From contig NZ_JAHPYF010000001.1 of NCBI RefSeq assembly GCF_019041915.1, positions 558,001-622,000 of the forward strand: DNA of 64,000 nucleotides. Direction: 5' to 3'. Below are positions 26,933 through 36,343 of this stretch, in pieces. The first letter of the stretch is position 1. The number at the start of each line of letters is the position of its first letter. Both the position numbers and the translations under genes were made by a program. The notes beneath the pieces were generated by a model. The model was not told where the DNA came from. It searched no databases and saw only the letters and a program-made list of their open reading frames with translations. This DNA comes from Collinsella sp. MSK.8.10 (GTDB lineage Bacteria > Actinomycetota > Coriobacteriia > Coriobacteriales > Coriobacteriaceae).

Positions 26933-27045
26933 CGGGAGTTTCTCGAACCTCCAAGATTCGGGACGTCAGGTCAAAACGTTGATGGCGGATAGGGCAGTTG
27001 CACCAGGCGGGCACCCGGACGGGCCCGCGGGCGCAGGCGCGATCG

Positions 27046-27729
27046 CTAGATTACGAAGAGGATCACCGCCATGAACTGGAAGATGCTGCCGGCGAGTACC
27101 CACAGGTGGAACACGCTGTGCAGGTAGCGCACGTTTTTGGCGATATAGAACGGCACGCCCACGGTGTAGCACACGCCGCCGACGGCGAGCAGGGCGAGTG
27201 CCACGGGGTTGAGCAGCGACACGAGCTCGGGCAGCTTAAAGACGACGAGCCAGCCCATCAGCAGATAGACCAGGCCGCTTACCCAATGCGGCTGGCGCTC
27301 GCGTAGGAAGCACTCGAGGGCGATGCCGATGATGGCGATGGCCCATACGGCAAAGAACAGCACAGCGCCGCCGTCGTTTGCGAGCGTGATGAGGCAAAAC
27401 GGCGTATAGCTGCCGGCTATGAGCAGGTAGATGCAGCTGTGGTCGATGATGCGAAACACGCGCTTGGCGCGCGCGGGCTGAATCGCGTGGTAGAGCGTGG
27501 AGGCTAGGTATTCGAGGATAATGCTGACGCCATAGACAATTGCCGCGGCCATGTGGGCCGGGCCTCCGCCGCGCAGGGCAGCGAATACGATCAGGAGCAC
27601 CAGGCCCGCGATACCCAGCAGGCAGCCGACACCATGGGTGACGGAGTTCATGATCTCCTCACCCACCGTGTAGTGTGGAACGGCCGCGATCTTGGGTCGC
27701 GGCTTAGAACTGTCGCTCGAATCGGACAT
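27046..27729 (-). CDS. trhA: Hemolysin III / TrhA family membrane protein
   Basis: Seven helices of the PAQR/HlyIII superfamily. Conserved residues are present: NSVTHGVG near the N-terminus, LYHAIQ, the IDHSCIYLLIAGSYTPF segment and LHSVFHLWVL, whose His and Asp bind a metal in this fold. Relatives influence membrane energetics and fluidity; true haemolytic activity is unproven. Start placed at ATG 27727-27729; GGAGG lies 11 bases upstream and is followed at once by ATG-TAA, a minimal start-stop that may matter for initiation. A frame-extending TTG six codons earlier overlaps the GGAGG and is less likely. Confidence 0.88.
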   Translation of the reverse strand: MSDSSDSSKPRPKIAAVPHYTVGEEIMNSVTHGVGCLLGIAGLVLLIVFAALRGGGPAHMAAAIVYGVSIILEYLASTLYHAIQPARAKRVFRIIDHSCIYLLIAGSYTPFCLITLANDGGAVLFFAVWAIAIIGIALECFLRERQPHWVSGLVYLLMGWLVVFKLPELVSLLNPVALALLAVGGVCYTVGVPFYIAKNVRYLHSVFHLWVLAGSIFQFMAVILFVI

Positions 27730-27836
27730 GCCGGTTACATCCTCCAACGTAAAGAGTTCTCAACACTATATCAAAGCGTCTAGGTACGTGCGAAATTTGC
27801 ACCATACGTGACCCTTTGTTTACCCATTCTTTGTCT

Positions 27837-27895
27837 GTTGACGCATCAACGGCGAACGTCCATAATGCGCTTGCATTAAATGTTGATGTATTAAC
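27837..27895 (+). promoter_or_regulatory. Promoter with two related operator-like palindromes
   Basis: TTGACG (27838-27843), a 17-base spacer and CATAAT (27861-27866) make the best promoter in the window, for the alpha/beta hydrolase. GTTGACGCATCAAC (27837-27850) covers the -35 and GTTGATGTATTAAC (27882-27895) lies just after the expected start site. The two share the half-site GTTGA-N4-T(C/T)AAC and are centred 45 bp apart, as expected of a dimeric repressor binding both. Confidence 0.65.
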
Positions 27896-27915
27896 ATCTT
27901 ATAGGAAAGCTTCTT

Positions 27916-28881
27916 ATGTCTCAAAACGCACGTTCCCATCGAAAGCTCAAGATAGCTGGCGTCGTTGCGCTGGTGCTCGTTATCGCGCTGCTGGGGTTTG
28001 CCGGCAACTTCTTGTTCGACTTTGCCCTGAATCCCCAAGCGTCCTACACCATGAAGATGATGCAGGACGGCAAGGACGCCGAAAAGGGCGAGCAGATGGA
28101 TGCCGAGGAAACCGAGGCGCGGGCGTGGTTTAAAGAGAACCGCGAGAGCAGCAGCCTCACCGCGGACGACGGGACCGAGCTTGCCGCCTGGTATTTTGCT
28201 GCGTCGGAGAGCACGCACGACTACGCCGTCTGCCTGCATGGATATACCAACGAGCCCATCGGTATGGCCCGATACGTCAAGCGATTCCACGACCGCGGCA
28301 TGAACGTACTCGCACCCGCCGCCCGCGCCCACGAGCGCTCCGGCGGCGACTATATCGGCATGGGCTGGCCCGAGCGGCTCGATGTCGTTGCATGGATTGG
28401 GCGGATCGTTCAGGCTGACCCCCAGGCGCGCATCCTGGTCTTTGGCGAATCGATGGGTGCAGCAACCGCTATGAACGTCGCGGGGGAATTTCTGCCTGCA
28501 AACGTAAAATGCATTATCGAGGACTGCGGTTATACGAGTGTTTGGGACGAGTTTTCCCTGCAGCTCAAGGACGTGTTCGGCCTGCCCAGCTTTCCCTTGC
28601 TCGATGTAGCAAACTTGGTGTGCAACGTGCGCGCGGGCTACGACTTTCATAAGGCGAGCAGTGTGGAGCAACTCAAACACGCGACGGTTCCCATGCTGTT
28701 TATCCACGGCGACCAGGACACCTTTGTACCGTACGACATGCTCGACCAAAACTACGACGCGTGCGCCAGCAAGGTCAAGCAAAAGCTCACTATCCATGGC
28801 GCCACCCACGCCAAGAGTGCGCAAGTTGACCCAGAGCTTTACTGGAATACGGTCGACGACTTCCTCGACGAGTATTTTTAG
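27916..28881 (+). CDS. Membrane-anchored alpha/beta hydrolase
   Basis: One N-terminal membrane helix (residues 16-38) places the enzyme outside the cytoplasm. The alpha/beta hydrolase fold follows, with oxyanion-strand CLHGYTNEP, nucleophile elbow FGESMGAAT and the late acidic and His residues in FIHGDQDTFVP and ITIHGATHAKS. This pattern matches YqkD/BAAT-type serine hydrolases; substrate unknown. TAGGAAAG lies upstream of ATG 27916. The gene is transcribed alone from a strong promoter with a paired operator and ends at a bidirectional terminator. Confidence 0.85.
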   Translation: MSQNARSHRKLKIAGVVALVLVIALLGFAGNFLFDFALNPQASYTMKMMQDGKDAEKGEQMDAEETEARAWFKENRESSSLTADDGTELAAWYFAASESTHDYAVCLHGYTNEPIGMARYVKRFHDRGMNVLAPAARAHERSGGDYIGMGWPERLDVVAWIGRIVQADPQARILVFGESMGAATAMNVAGEFLPANVKCIIEDCGYTSVWDEFSLQLKDVFGLPSFPLLDVANLVCNVRAGYDFHKASSVEQLKHATVPMLFIHGDQDTFVPYDMLDQNYDACASKVKQKLTIHGATHAKSAQVDPELYWNTVDDFLDEYF

Positions 28882-28926
28882 GCAAATAGTACGGTTTACT
28901 GGTCTATCTAACCCCCTAGCACTTCC

Positions 28927-28966
28927 AAAAAGCCGCCCGTGGGCACTGTGCTCACGGGCGGCTTTT
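28927..28966. terminator. Bidirectional terminator
   Basis: A 14-bp stem (28928-28941/28953-28966) flanked by A and T runs, between the convergent hydrolase and DUF362 genes. Confidence 0.9.
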
Positions 28967-29013
28967 GCTCAGCTTACGCTACAAAGGCGCTTGATTTGTC
29001 CAATAGCTAGGCG

Positions 29014-30219
29014 CTACTTGACCTCGATGAGCTCGTACTTGCTCGTGCCCAGGCCGATCTTCTCGGCATGCGCGATGCACGCGCGCCAGTCGGTGTCGGG
29101 ATGCGTGATGCAGAAGGGGTCCTTGGCCTGCTCGCCCTCCAGATGCTCGTGATTGTGCTCCATCTTGGCAGCACTATCGGTAAGCTCGGTGTTGGGCAGC
29201 GGCTCGGATGCCATGACGGCATCGGCGCAGGCCTGGTCGATGGCGACCGGGTCGAAGCTCGCAAACATGCCGATGTCGTTGACGATAGGCGTGTCGTTTT
29301 CGGGATGGCAATCGCAGTTGGGGCTGATATCCATGGCAAGCGAGATATGGAAGCTCGGGCGGCCGTCGACGACGGCCTTGGTGTACTCGGCGATCTTGCA
29401 GTTGAGCACGTCGGCCGCAGCGTCATAGCCGGGCTTGATACAGTCCTGGTTGCATGCCGCAATGCAGCGGCCGCAGCCCACGCAGCGATCGTGGTCGATA
29501 GCGGCGACGTGAACCGTGCGGGTGTTACCGTTGGCAAGCTCGCGCTCGCGGATGTCGTCAAACGAGATGGCGTTGTGCGCGCAGATCTTTTCGCAGGCAT
29601 GGCAGCCAATGCAGTGCTCGGTCGCGACGTTCGGCTTGCCGGCGGCATGCTGCTCCATCTTGCCGGCACGGCTGCCGCCTCCCATGCCCAGGTTCTTCAT
29701 GGCACCGCCAAAGCCGGCCTGCTCATGGCCCTTAAAGTGGGTGAGGCTAATCACGATATCGGCATCCATGAGCGCCTGACCGATCTTAGCCTCGTGCACG
29801 TACTCTCCGCCCTCGACCGGGACGAGCGCCTCGTCGGTGCCTTTGAGGCCGTCGGCGATGATGATCTGGCAACCCGTGGCATACGGGGTAAAGCCGTTCT
29901 GGTAGGCGGTGTCGATGTGCTCGAGCGCGTTTTTGCGGCTACCGACATAGAGCGTATTGCAGTCAGTGAGGAAGGGCTTGCCGCCCAGCTCCTTCACGAC
30001 ATCCACGACGGCGCGGGCGTAGTTGGGGCGCAAAAAGCTCAGGTTGCCCAGCTCGCCAAAGTGAATCTTGATGGCGACGAACTTGTTCTCAAAGTCGATC
30101 TGCTCGATACCGGCGTGACGGATGAGGCGCTTGAGCTTGTCGAGCTGGCTCTCACGAGCATGCGTGCGCAGGTTGGTGAAGTACACCTTGGCGGGTGCTG
30201 CGGGTGTAGTTGCGGTCAT
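29014..30219 (-). CDS. DUF362 iron-sulfur protein
   Basis: The N-terminal two thirds is the DUF362 domain (VAIKIHFGELGNLSFLRPN, LTHFKGHEQAGFGGAMKNLG). Two ferredoxin-like [4Fe-4S] sites are inserted near residues 200-265 (CIGCHACEKIC and CVGCGRCIAAC), followed by a return to the DUF362 domain (CDCHPENDTPIVNDIGMF). Such proteins are abundant in strict anaerobes and bind two clusters, but their reaction is not established. About 400 residues, complete. A purine-rich GAGGGGATAT precedes the ATG. It stands alone between a terminator and a repeat region. Confidence 0.88.
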   Translation of the reverse strand: MTATTPAAPAKVYFTNLRTHARESQLDKLKRLIRHAGIEQIDFENKFVAIKIHFGELGNLSFLRPNYARAVVDVVKELGGKPFLTDCNTLYVGSRKNALEHIDTAYQNGFTPYATGCQIIIADGLKGTDEALVPVEGGEYVHEAKIGQALMDADIVISLTHFKGHEQAGFGGAMKNLGMGGGSRAGKMEQHAAGKPNVATEHCIGCHACEKICAHNAISFDDIRERELANGNTRTVHVAAIDHDRCVGCGRCIAACNQDCIKPGYDAAADVLNCKIAEYTKAVVDGRPSFHISLAMDISPNCDCHPENDTPIVNDIGMFASFDPVAIDQACADAVMASEPLPNTELTDSAAKMEHNHEHLEGEQAKDPFCITHPDTDWRACIAHAEKIGLGTSKYELIEVK

Positions 30220-30304
30220 AGATATATCCCCTCGGTCTATATGGCGTTACAGACATAGAGGATGGTACCAGTTAAAGCAGAGTTAAAGTCAAGTACGGCA
30301 CCTA

Positions 30305-30362
30305 GTCATTGGGGACAGACTTAAATGACTGAAACCACTCATTGGGGACGGACTTAAATGAG
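30305..30362. repeat. Tandem pair of REP-like units
   Basis: Two 25-base copies (30305-30329 and 30338-30362) of the same unit lie 8 bases apart. Each has complementary ends (GTCATT/AATGAC and CTCATT/AATGAG) and the core TTGGGGAC. Related GGGACGTTCC and GGGGACAGTCC words, some around CTGCCGGCAG, fill the spacer to 30470. Confidence 0.7.
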
Positions 30363-30471
30363 TGCCTCGCCACCTGACAGCCAGGGACGTTCCTTTCCTG
30401 CCGGCAGCTGGGGACAGTCCTTGCCAGCACGGCCGGCGAACCGGCGAATCGGCAAAGACTGTCCCCGATGA

Positions 30472-33138
30472 CTACTCCTGCACCTTGAGAGCTTCGGCCA
30501 GGCTCACACGCTTGATGGAGCGCGTGTGCAGCAGCGCCACGACCAGGTAGGTCGCGAAGCCAATGCCAACGCATGCAGCCATAGACCAAGCGGGCACATA
30601 GATCTCGATATTGCCGTTGTAGGCGAGCAGCATCGAGCGGAAGATGGCCGTGAGCGAACTAATGATCACGGGCAGGCTCAGCACGAGCGACGCCGCCACG
30701 CACAGCGTGATCGAGCGGATGTACAGATGCGAGATCTCGCTATCGCGATAGCCAAAGACTTTCATGTAGCTGATCGAACGGGCGCTGTGGTCGATCACCG
30801 CCTTGGTCAGCAGGTACATAAACAGCAGGAAGATAAACACCGCGAGCCCGATCATCATTCCGATCATTTTGCTCATCATGCCGATGAACTGGTCGCCCAC
30901 GGCCCGCATGTCGTCGGGCGTGGTGTCGCCGGCAAAGTAACGAGCATCGAGGTCGAGCTTCTCGTCGCTCACATAGCCGTTAAAGTAGGCGGCGTCGTTG
31001 CCGAACAGCTCGTTAAAGTCGTCGATACTCATATAGATATTCATGTCCGACTTGGAGCCCCAGGCACAGTCCTTGCCCGCGTACTCAAGGGAATAATGCT
31101 CGCCCTCGTACTTGTCGCTGAGCGTGACCTTCTGACCCTCGCTCCAGCCAAACTTATCGAGCAGACCGCCGCCAAAGACAACGCGCCCATCGCCGACGTT
31201 GAGATCTTTCCAATAGCGCGAATCGGGCGAGATGCCGTAGACGGAAATCGTCTCCTCGCCATTACCATCGCCGCGGTCGTATTGCAGCTGGTAAACGGCA
31301 TATTTCTCGGCCTGTGCGATTGCGCCCGCGCCGTTGTCGGTCGTGTTGACCGGGTGGATATCATCGTTGTCAGTGTCGATCTTAGAGGCCTTGTCAATCA
31401 GGTCGATAGCCTCGTCGCGGTCGCAGCCGAGGGCATCGGCAAGGTCATCGAGGCGCGCGTAGAGCGCACCCTTCTTGTCCTGGACCTTGGCAAGCGCATC
31501 CTGCGCTGCGGTCAGGCTCTCGGCAGACGGAGATGCGGTCGCGGCATCGGCTGCCGCCTGCGCAGCATCGGCCGCGTCGTCAAGCTCGTCATCGGCATCC
31601 TGGGCGGCAGAAAGCAGTGCGCCGTCAACCGACTGCAAGTGCTCGAGTGCCGACCACTGCTCGCGCTCCTCGGCAGTGCCCTCGAGCTCCAGCGGCGCCT
31701 TGAGCGTGTACTGGTGCTCGGCGACCAGGCCTGTCTCGAGGTTGTCCGCATAGTGCGTCATCGTGGGCAGAATCGCCAGGCCAAAGAGCAGCAGCAGCGA
31801 CGCAAACGCAATGCCCACGAAGAGTGTGGCGAAGTTGCCCAGGTTGCGCAGGAAGATACGCAGGCGGAAGCGGGAAACAAAACCCATGCGCTCCGGCAGC
31901 TGCAAGCCGCGCTTGGTGCCCGATTTGCCGCTCGCCTCGTGACGAAGGAACTGCAACGGCGTCTTGCCCATCTTGCGAAGCAGGCCCACCAGCGTGATGA
32001 GGATGAGCGCGGCGGCGGGAACCACGGCGCACTTCACAAAGATCTCCCAGCTCCAGTACACCTGGAAGGGCGGCAGGCTATACGAACCGTAATAGAGGCT
32101 GCGCATGGGCTCGGTAAAGAACACAACGCCGAGCGCAGTGCCCAAAAGCGCCGCGACCACGCCCACGATGGCGGGAAGCGCAAGGTAGTGCAGCACGATC
32201 TCGCGTCGACGATAGCCGCTGGCGAGCAGCGTGCCGATGATGGCGCTCTCCTCCTCGATGGTGGCGTCGGTAAGGACCACAAAGACAAACGCCATGATCA
32301 CGATGATGATGTCGAGCAGCGTCATCCACATCATGGAGTCGCCGTCCACGTCATCGCGCGCATAGCCAATGCCCTGATTGGAATCGGCATCGACCAGATC
32401 GTCCACGCGCGCATCGGCATCGGTCAGCGCCTCGACCATATCCTGCTCCGCATCGATGCGATCCGCGGTGGGGAGGTCGCGATCGGTAAAGGTAAAGGAG
32501 TAGGTGTAGGCAGGCGCGCCGCCGGCATCCTCGAGCGCGGCAAAGCCGGCGTCGGTGACCTCGGCCACGCCATAGGTGATGGTGTTCACCGTAAAGTCCG
32601 AATTGTTGAGGAACAGCGCCTGGCTATCGGGCTGGGTCATGATGCCGCAGATGGTATAGGTGCGGCCCTCAAGCTCGACCTTATCGCCCACGGACAGGTT
32701 GTTATTGGTGGCAAAGACACGGTCGATGGCCACCTCGTCGTCCGCCTTGGGTTCCCTGCCCTCACAGTAGGACGCGATATCGACCTTGGTGCGGTGCGCA
32801 TAGGTGCGCAGCGTGCGCTTGGTGCCGTCGTCGCCGGCGGTCTTTTTGATGATGGCGTCGATGGAAAAATTCTTGTAGAGCGTGACGCCGCCGACGTCGT
32901 CGGCCGCGTCCTCGGCGGCCTTGAGCTGGTCTTTGGTGACCTCGAAGGAGGTGGTCACGCGGCCGTCCTCAATCGTGTACGCATCGCGCATGTCGTCGAT
33001 AAGGCAGCCGATGGAATGCGCTGCGAGCAAAAAGCCCGAGGTGAGAGCGATGCTTCCGCACATAAGCAAAAAGATGCCCAGGTACTTGCCGATATTGCGG
33101 CGCAGCTCGCGCGGGAGACGTTTTGCGAGAGGTGTCAT
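30472..33138 (-). CDS. ABC exporter permease, FtsX family
   Basis: About 888 residues. An N-terminal helix is followed by a MacB-like periplasmic domain, three helices, a sharp break with another helix near residue 430, a second large extracytoplasmic domain including an acidic alanine-rich coiled coil (DDAADAAQAAADAATASPS), and three final helices with a FtsX core (SISYMKVFGYRDSEI). This two-FtsX arrangement with a long extracellular loop is typical of BceB- or lipoprotein-type exporters. ATG 33136-33138 is preceded by GGCGG and lies 8 bases after the ATPase stop. Likely role: export or sensing of a peptide, lipid or lipoprotein. Confidence 0.88.
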   Translation of the reverse strand: MTPLAKRLPRELRRNIGKYLGIFLLMCGSIALTSGFLLAAHSIGCLIDDMRDAYTIEDGRVTTSFEVTKDQLKAAEDAADDVGGVTLYKNFSIDAIIKKTAGDDGTKRTLRTYAHRTKVDIASYCEGREPKADDEVAIDRVFATNNNLSVGDKVELEGRTYTICGIMTQPDSQALFLNNSDFTVNTITYGVAEVTDAGFAALEDAGGAPAYTYSFTFTDRDLPTADRIDAEQDMVEALTDADARVDDLVDADSNQGIGYARDDVDGDSMMWMTLLDIIIVIMAFVFVVLTDATIEEESAIIGTLLASGYRRREIVLHYLALPAIVGVVAALLGTALGVVFFTEPMRSLYYGSYSLPPFQVYWSWEIFVKCAVVPAAALILITLVGLLRKMGKTPLQFLRHEASGKSGTKRGLQLPERMGFVSRFRLRIFLRNLGNFATLFVGIAFASLLLLFGLAILPTMTHYADNLETGLVAEHQYTLKAPLELEGTAEEREQWSALEHLQSVDGALLSAAQDADDELDDAADAAQAAADAATASPSAESLTAAQDALAKVQDKKGALYARLDDLADALGCDRDEAIDLIDKASKIDTDNDDIHPVNTTDNGAGAIAQAEKYAVYQLQYDRGDGNGEETISVYGISPDSRYWKDLNVGDGRVVFGGGLLDKFGWSEGQKVTLSDKYEGEHYSLEYAGKDCAWGSKSDMNIYMSIDDFNELFGNDAAYFNGYVSDEKLDLDARYFAGDTTPDDMRAVGDQFIGMMSKMIGMMIGLAVFIFLLFMYLLTKAVIDHSARSISYMKVFGYRDSEISHLYIRSITLCVAASLVLSLPVIISSLTAIFRSMLLAYNGNIEIYVPAWSMAACVGIGFATYLVVALLHTRSIKRVSLAEALKVQE

Positions 33139-33146
33139 GGCGCCGC

Positions 33147-33860
<714 letters not shown>

Positions 33861-33954
33861 GGTATCCCCCCATTGTTAGCCTCGTACTACTTTATGAACG
33901 TAATAGTAAACCTTGGCGAACTATTTTGGGGCGAGGCCTAGGATTTATTTCAGA

Positions 33955-35160
33955 CTAGGCGCGGGATTTGGCGCGTGCGAGAGCCAGGCCTACGGCGGCA
34001 ATGGCGGCGGCGAAGAGCACGGTGACGCCCAGGTCGCAGGCGATGTCGCCCAACACGGCAGACGTCAGGTCCGAAGCAAGCGCCTTGCCGATCGCGTCGT
34101 TCACCCAATACGTCGGCACAAAGTGCGCCACCGTCTGCACGGCCGAGCCCATGAGCGACAGCGGCATCCAAGCGCCGCCCAAAAACGTCATGAGCATGCC
34201 GAGCAGGTTGCCCACACCGTTGAGCAGCTCCTCACGCGCACCCAGGCTCGAAAGGGCAAAGCCAACGGCCAGAGGCGTGCACGCCAGGGCAAACGTCGCC
34301 GCCAGCGCCAGGCACACACGACCCACGCCGACCTCGGCAACCGCGCCGGCAAAGCCCACGACGCCCATCATGCTCGACACAAACCAGATGCAGACGGTGA
34401 GCACTGCGGCAGCCGCGAACACGGCAAGCGAGCGCTGGCGCTCGGAGACCGGGCCGGCATCCATACGACGCACGCGCTCGGGCTCGTTCATGCCCGAGAA
34501 CACCAACCCCACCGATACGATGACCGACGAGATAATCGCGTACGCGCCAAAGTTGAAATACGACTCGAGCGTGGCGGCAGCCGTCGAGTCGACCTTGACC
34601 TGCTCGATCTGGACCTCCGCGCGCTTTGCAGCGGCATGCTCGGCGGCCTTGGCAACGTCGCCGTTAGAAGCAGCGGGCTCAAGCGCCGCCGCAGCGCCCG
34701 CGAGCGAGATCCAGCGCGAGGCCTCGGCAGACGAAAGCGCCGCCGCCATGGTGCCGGAACCGTAGGTCACGTCGAGCTTGGGCAGGGCCTCCCCCGCGCG
34801 GGCAGCCGCAACGAGGTCGTCCTCAAACTCCTCCGGGATAAAGAACACGCAGTCGGCGCTGCCCTTGGCGCTGTTGCTCTTGGAGAGCGCGTCCGCAAGG
34901 TCGTACGTATCGTCGCCGATGCCCGTGACCAGCTCAAAACGCGAACCCAGATGCTTGGTAAGCGCACGCGAAAGGTCGCTGTCGTCGCGGTCGACCACGA
35001 TCACGTTGGCATCGTAGGGCTTGTACTCGGTGAGCTGCGACGAGTTCCAGCTCACCGATGCCGCGATAAACACACCCATCAGCGAAATGAACACCGTGTA
35101 GATAAGCAGGTAGAACGGGTGCGCGAGCGCCATGCGAAGTGCGGTCTTAAAGGTGCTCAT
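33955..35160 (-). CDS. ABC-2 type permease (second subunit)
   Basis: One N-terminal helix, an extracytoplasmic domain of about 180 residues with acidic and Ala-rich parts, and five to six C-terminal helices with a NatB/YhgE-like organisation (LNGVGNLLGMLMTFLGGAWM). ATG 35158-35160 has AAGGAG five bases upstream and overlaps the end of the preceding permease gene by 14 bases, so the two permeases are co-translated and probably form a heterodimer served by the ATPase at 36344-37282. Substrate unknown; drug or antimicrobial-peptide export is a common role. Confidence 0.85.
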   Translation of the reverse strand: MSTFKTALRMALAHPFYLLIYTVFISLMGVFIAASVSWNSSQLTEYKPYDANVIVVDRDDSDLSRALTKHLGSRFELVTGIGDDTYDLADALSKSNSAKGSADCVFFIPEEFEDDLVAAARAGEALPKLDVTYGSGTMAAALSSAEASRWISLAGAAAALEPAASNGDVAKAAEHAAAKRAEVQIEQVKVDSTAAATLESYFNFGAYAIISSVIVSVGLVFSGMNEPERVRRMDAGPVSERQRSLAVFAAAAVLTVCIWFVSSMMGVVGFAGAVAEVGVGRVCLALAATFALACTPLAVGFALSSLGAREELLNGVGNLLGMLMTFLGGAWMPLSLMGSAVQTVAHFVPTYWVNDAIGKALASDLTSAVLGDIACDLGVTVLFAAAIAAVGLALARAKSRA

Positions 35161-36334
35161 AGCGGCTCCTTCCAAAGATCAGCGTGGCGGCGGCAACGAA
35201 CAGCAGCGCCATAAGGACCAGTGCGCCGGCGCGAACGACAAAGGGGCCCAGGTCCTCAAAGAAATACAGGCGGTTGAACATGTCGCAGATGAGCTTGACG
35301 GGGTTGAGCCAGCACTCGGCCGGGCAGGCGCGGGCGACGTCGTCGGCAAGCGCCATCGCCGGCTCGCCGTAGAGGCCGGCGAACAGGGCGCACGTGGTGG
35401 CAAAGCCCGTGAGGATGCCCGACTTGGACGCCTTGCCGCCCTTAACGGGCAGCGTGCCCACAAAGAGTCCCAAGCCCGTGGCGGCAAGCGCGGAAGCGGC
35501 GCCGCCCACCAAACACAGCCCCTCGCGCCCGCCAAAGTCGAAGCCGACCACCAGGCGCACGTAGCCGATCGCGATCGTCATCGAGGCAAAGGAGACCAGC
35601 CACGAGCCCACAAAGATACCGGCCAGCAACGCCGTCTTGGAAAGACCGCCCACGCAGCGGCGCGCCCCAAGGCCCGACAGATTGGGCTGCAAATCGACGA
35701 CGCTCAAGGCGGCAAACTCGGCAGACATCATCGCCACCAGACCAAAGAGCGCGTAGTAGTAGATGACCGTGCCATCGGGCGTGGTGCGTGTCAGGCTTAC
35801 GCGGCGGGTGCCGCCCTCGAGCGACAGGGCGCGCGCAACCGCCTCCGGGTCGGCGAGCGCCGCCGGGTTGTCCTGGGAAATCTGGCGCATGAGCTCGGCA
35901 TTTTGCGTATACGAGCTTGCCACCGTCTCCAGGATGCTGCGGTCGGTGAGCACCGATGAGGCACGCGAGCTGTCGTAGCTCGATAGCAGCGTGAGCTTGG
36001 GCGTGCCCGCATCGTCGACCGTATAGATGCCCGCGACCTCGCCGGCCTTAAGCGCACGGTTCGCATCGGCTGCGTCATCGCACTCGTGGATCTCGAGCAG
36101 CCGGTCGTCGCCTTCCTGGGCAAGCGACGTCGCCACGTCCTTAAAGGTCGAGGCGTCCCAGGCCTCGTCCGCTATGACGGCAACCGGCACCGGGTCGACC
36201 GTGCCGTCGGAGCTCAGATTCGCAAACATAAACATGAACATCGTGGAAAGCGCGATGGGAAAGAGAGCGCCCCAGACCCACGTACTCGGTCGGCGCAGCA
36301 GCGTCTTGACCGTAATGATAATGGTGTTGAACAT
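35147..36334 (-). CDS. ABC-2 type permease (first subunit)
   Basis: Same architecture as its neighbour: an N-terminal helix (WVWGALFPIALSTMFMFMFA), an extracytoplasmic domain containing VAVIADEAWDASTFK, then six hydrophobic helices beginning with VIYYYALFGLVAMMSAE. ABC-2/NatB family members move drugs, ions or peptides outward. It begins 9 bases after the ATPase stop and overlaps the next permease. The divergent kinase/regulator pair at 37481-39252 is likely to control the set, as is usual for such exporters. Confidence 0.85.
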   Translation of the reverse strand: MFNTIIITVKTLLRRPSTWVWGALFPIALSTMFMFMFANLSSDGTVDPVPVAVIADEAWDASTFKDVATSLAQEGDDRLLEIHECDDAADANRALKAGEVAGIYTVDDAGTPKLTLLSSYDSSRASSVLTDRSILETVASSYTQNAELMRQISQDNPAALADPEAVARALSLEGGTRRVSLTRTTPDGTVIYYYALFGLVAMMSAEFAALSVVDLQPNLSGLGARRCVGGLSKTALLAGIFVGSWLVSFASMTIAIGYVRLVVGFDFGGREGLCLVGGAASALAATGLGLFVGTLPVKGGKASKSGILTGFATTCALFAGLYGEPAMALADDVARACPAECWLNPVKLICDMFNRLYFFEDLGPFVVRAGALVLMALLFVAAATLIFGRSRYEHL

Positions 36335-36343
36335 GGCTGCCCC

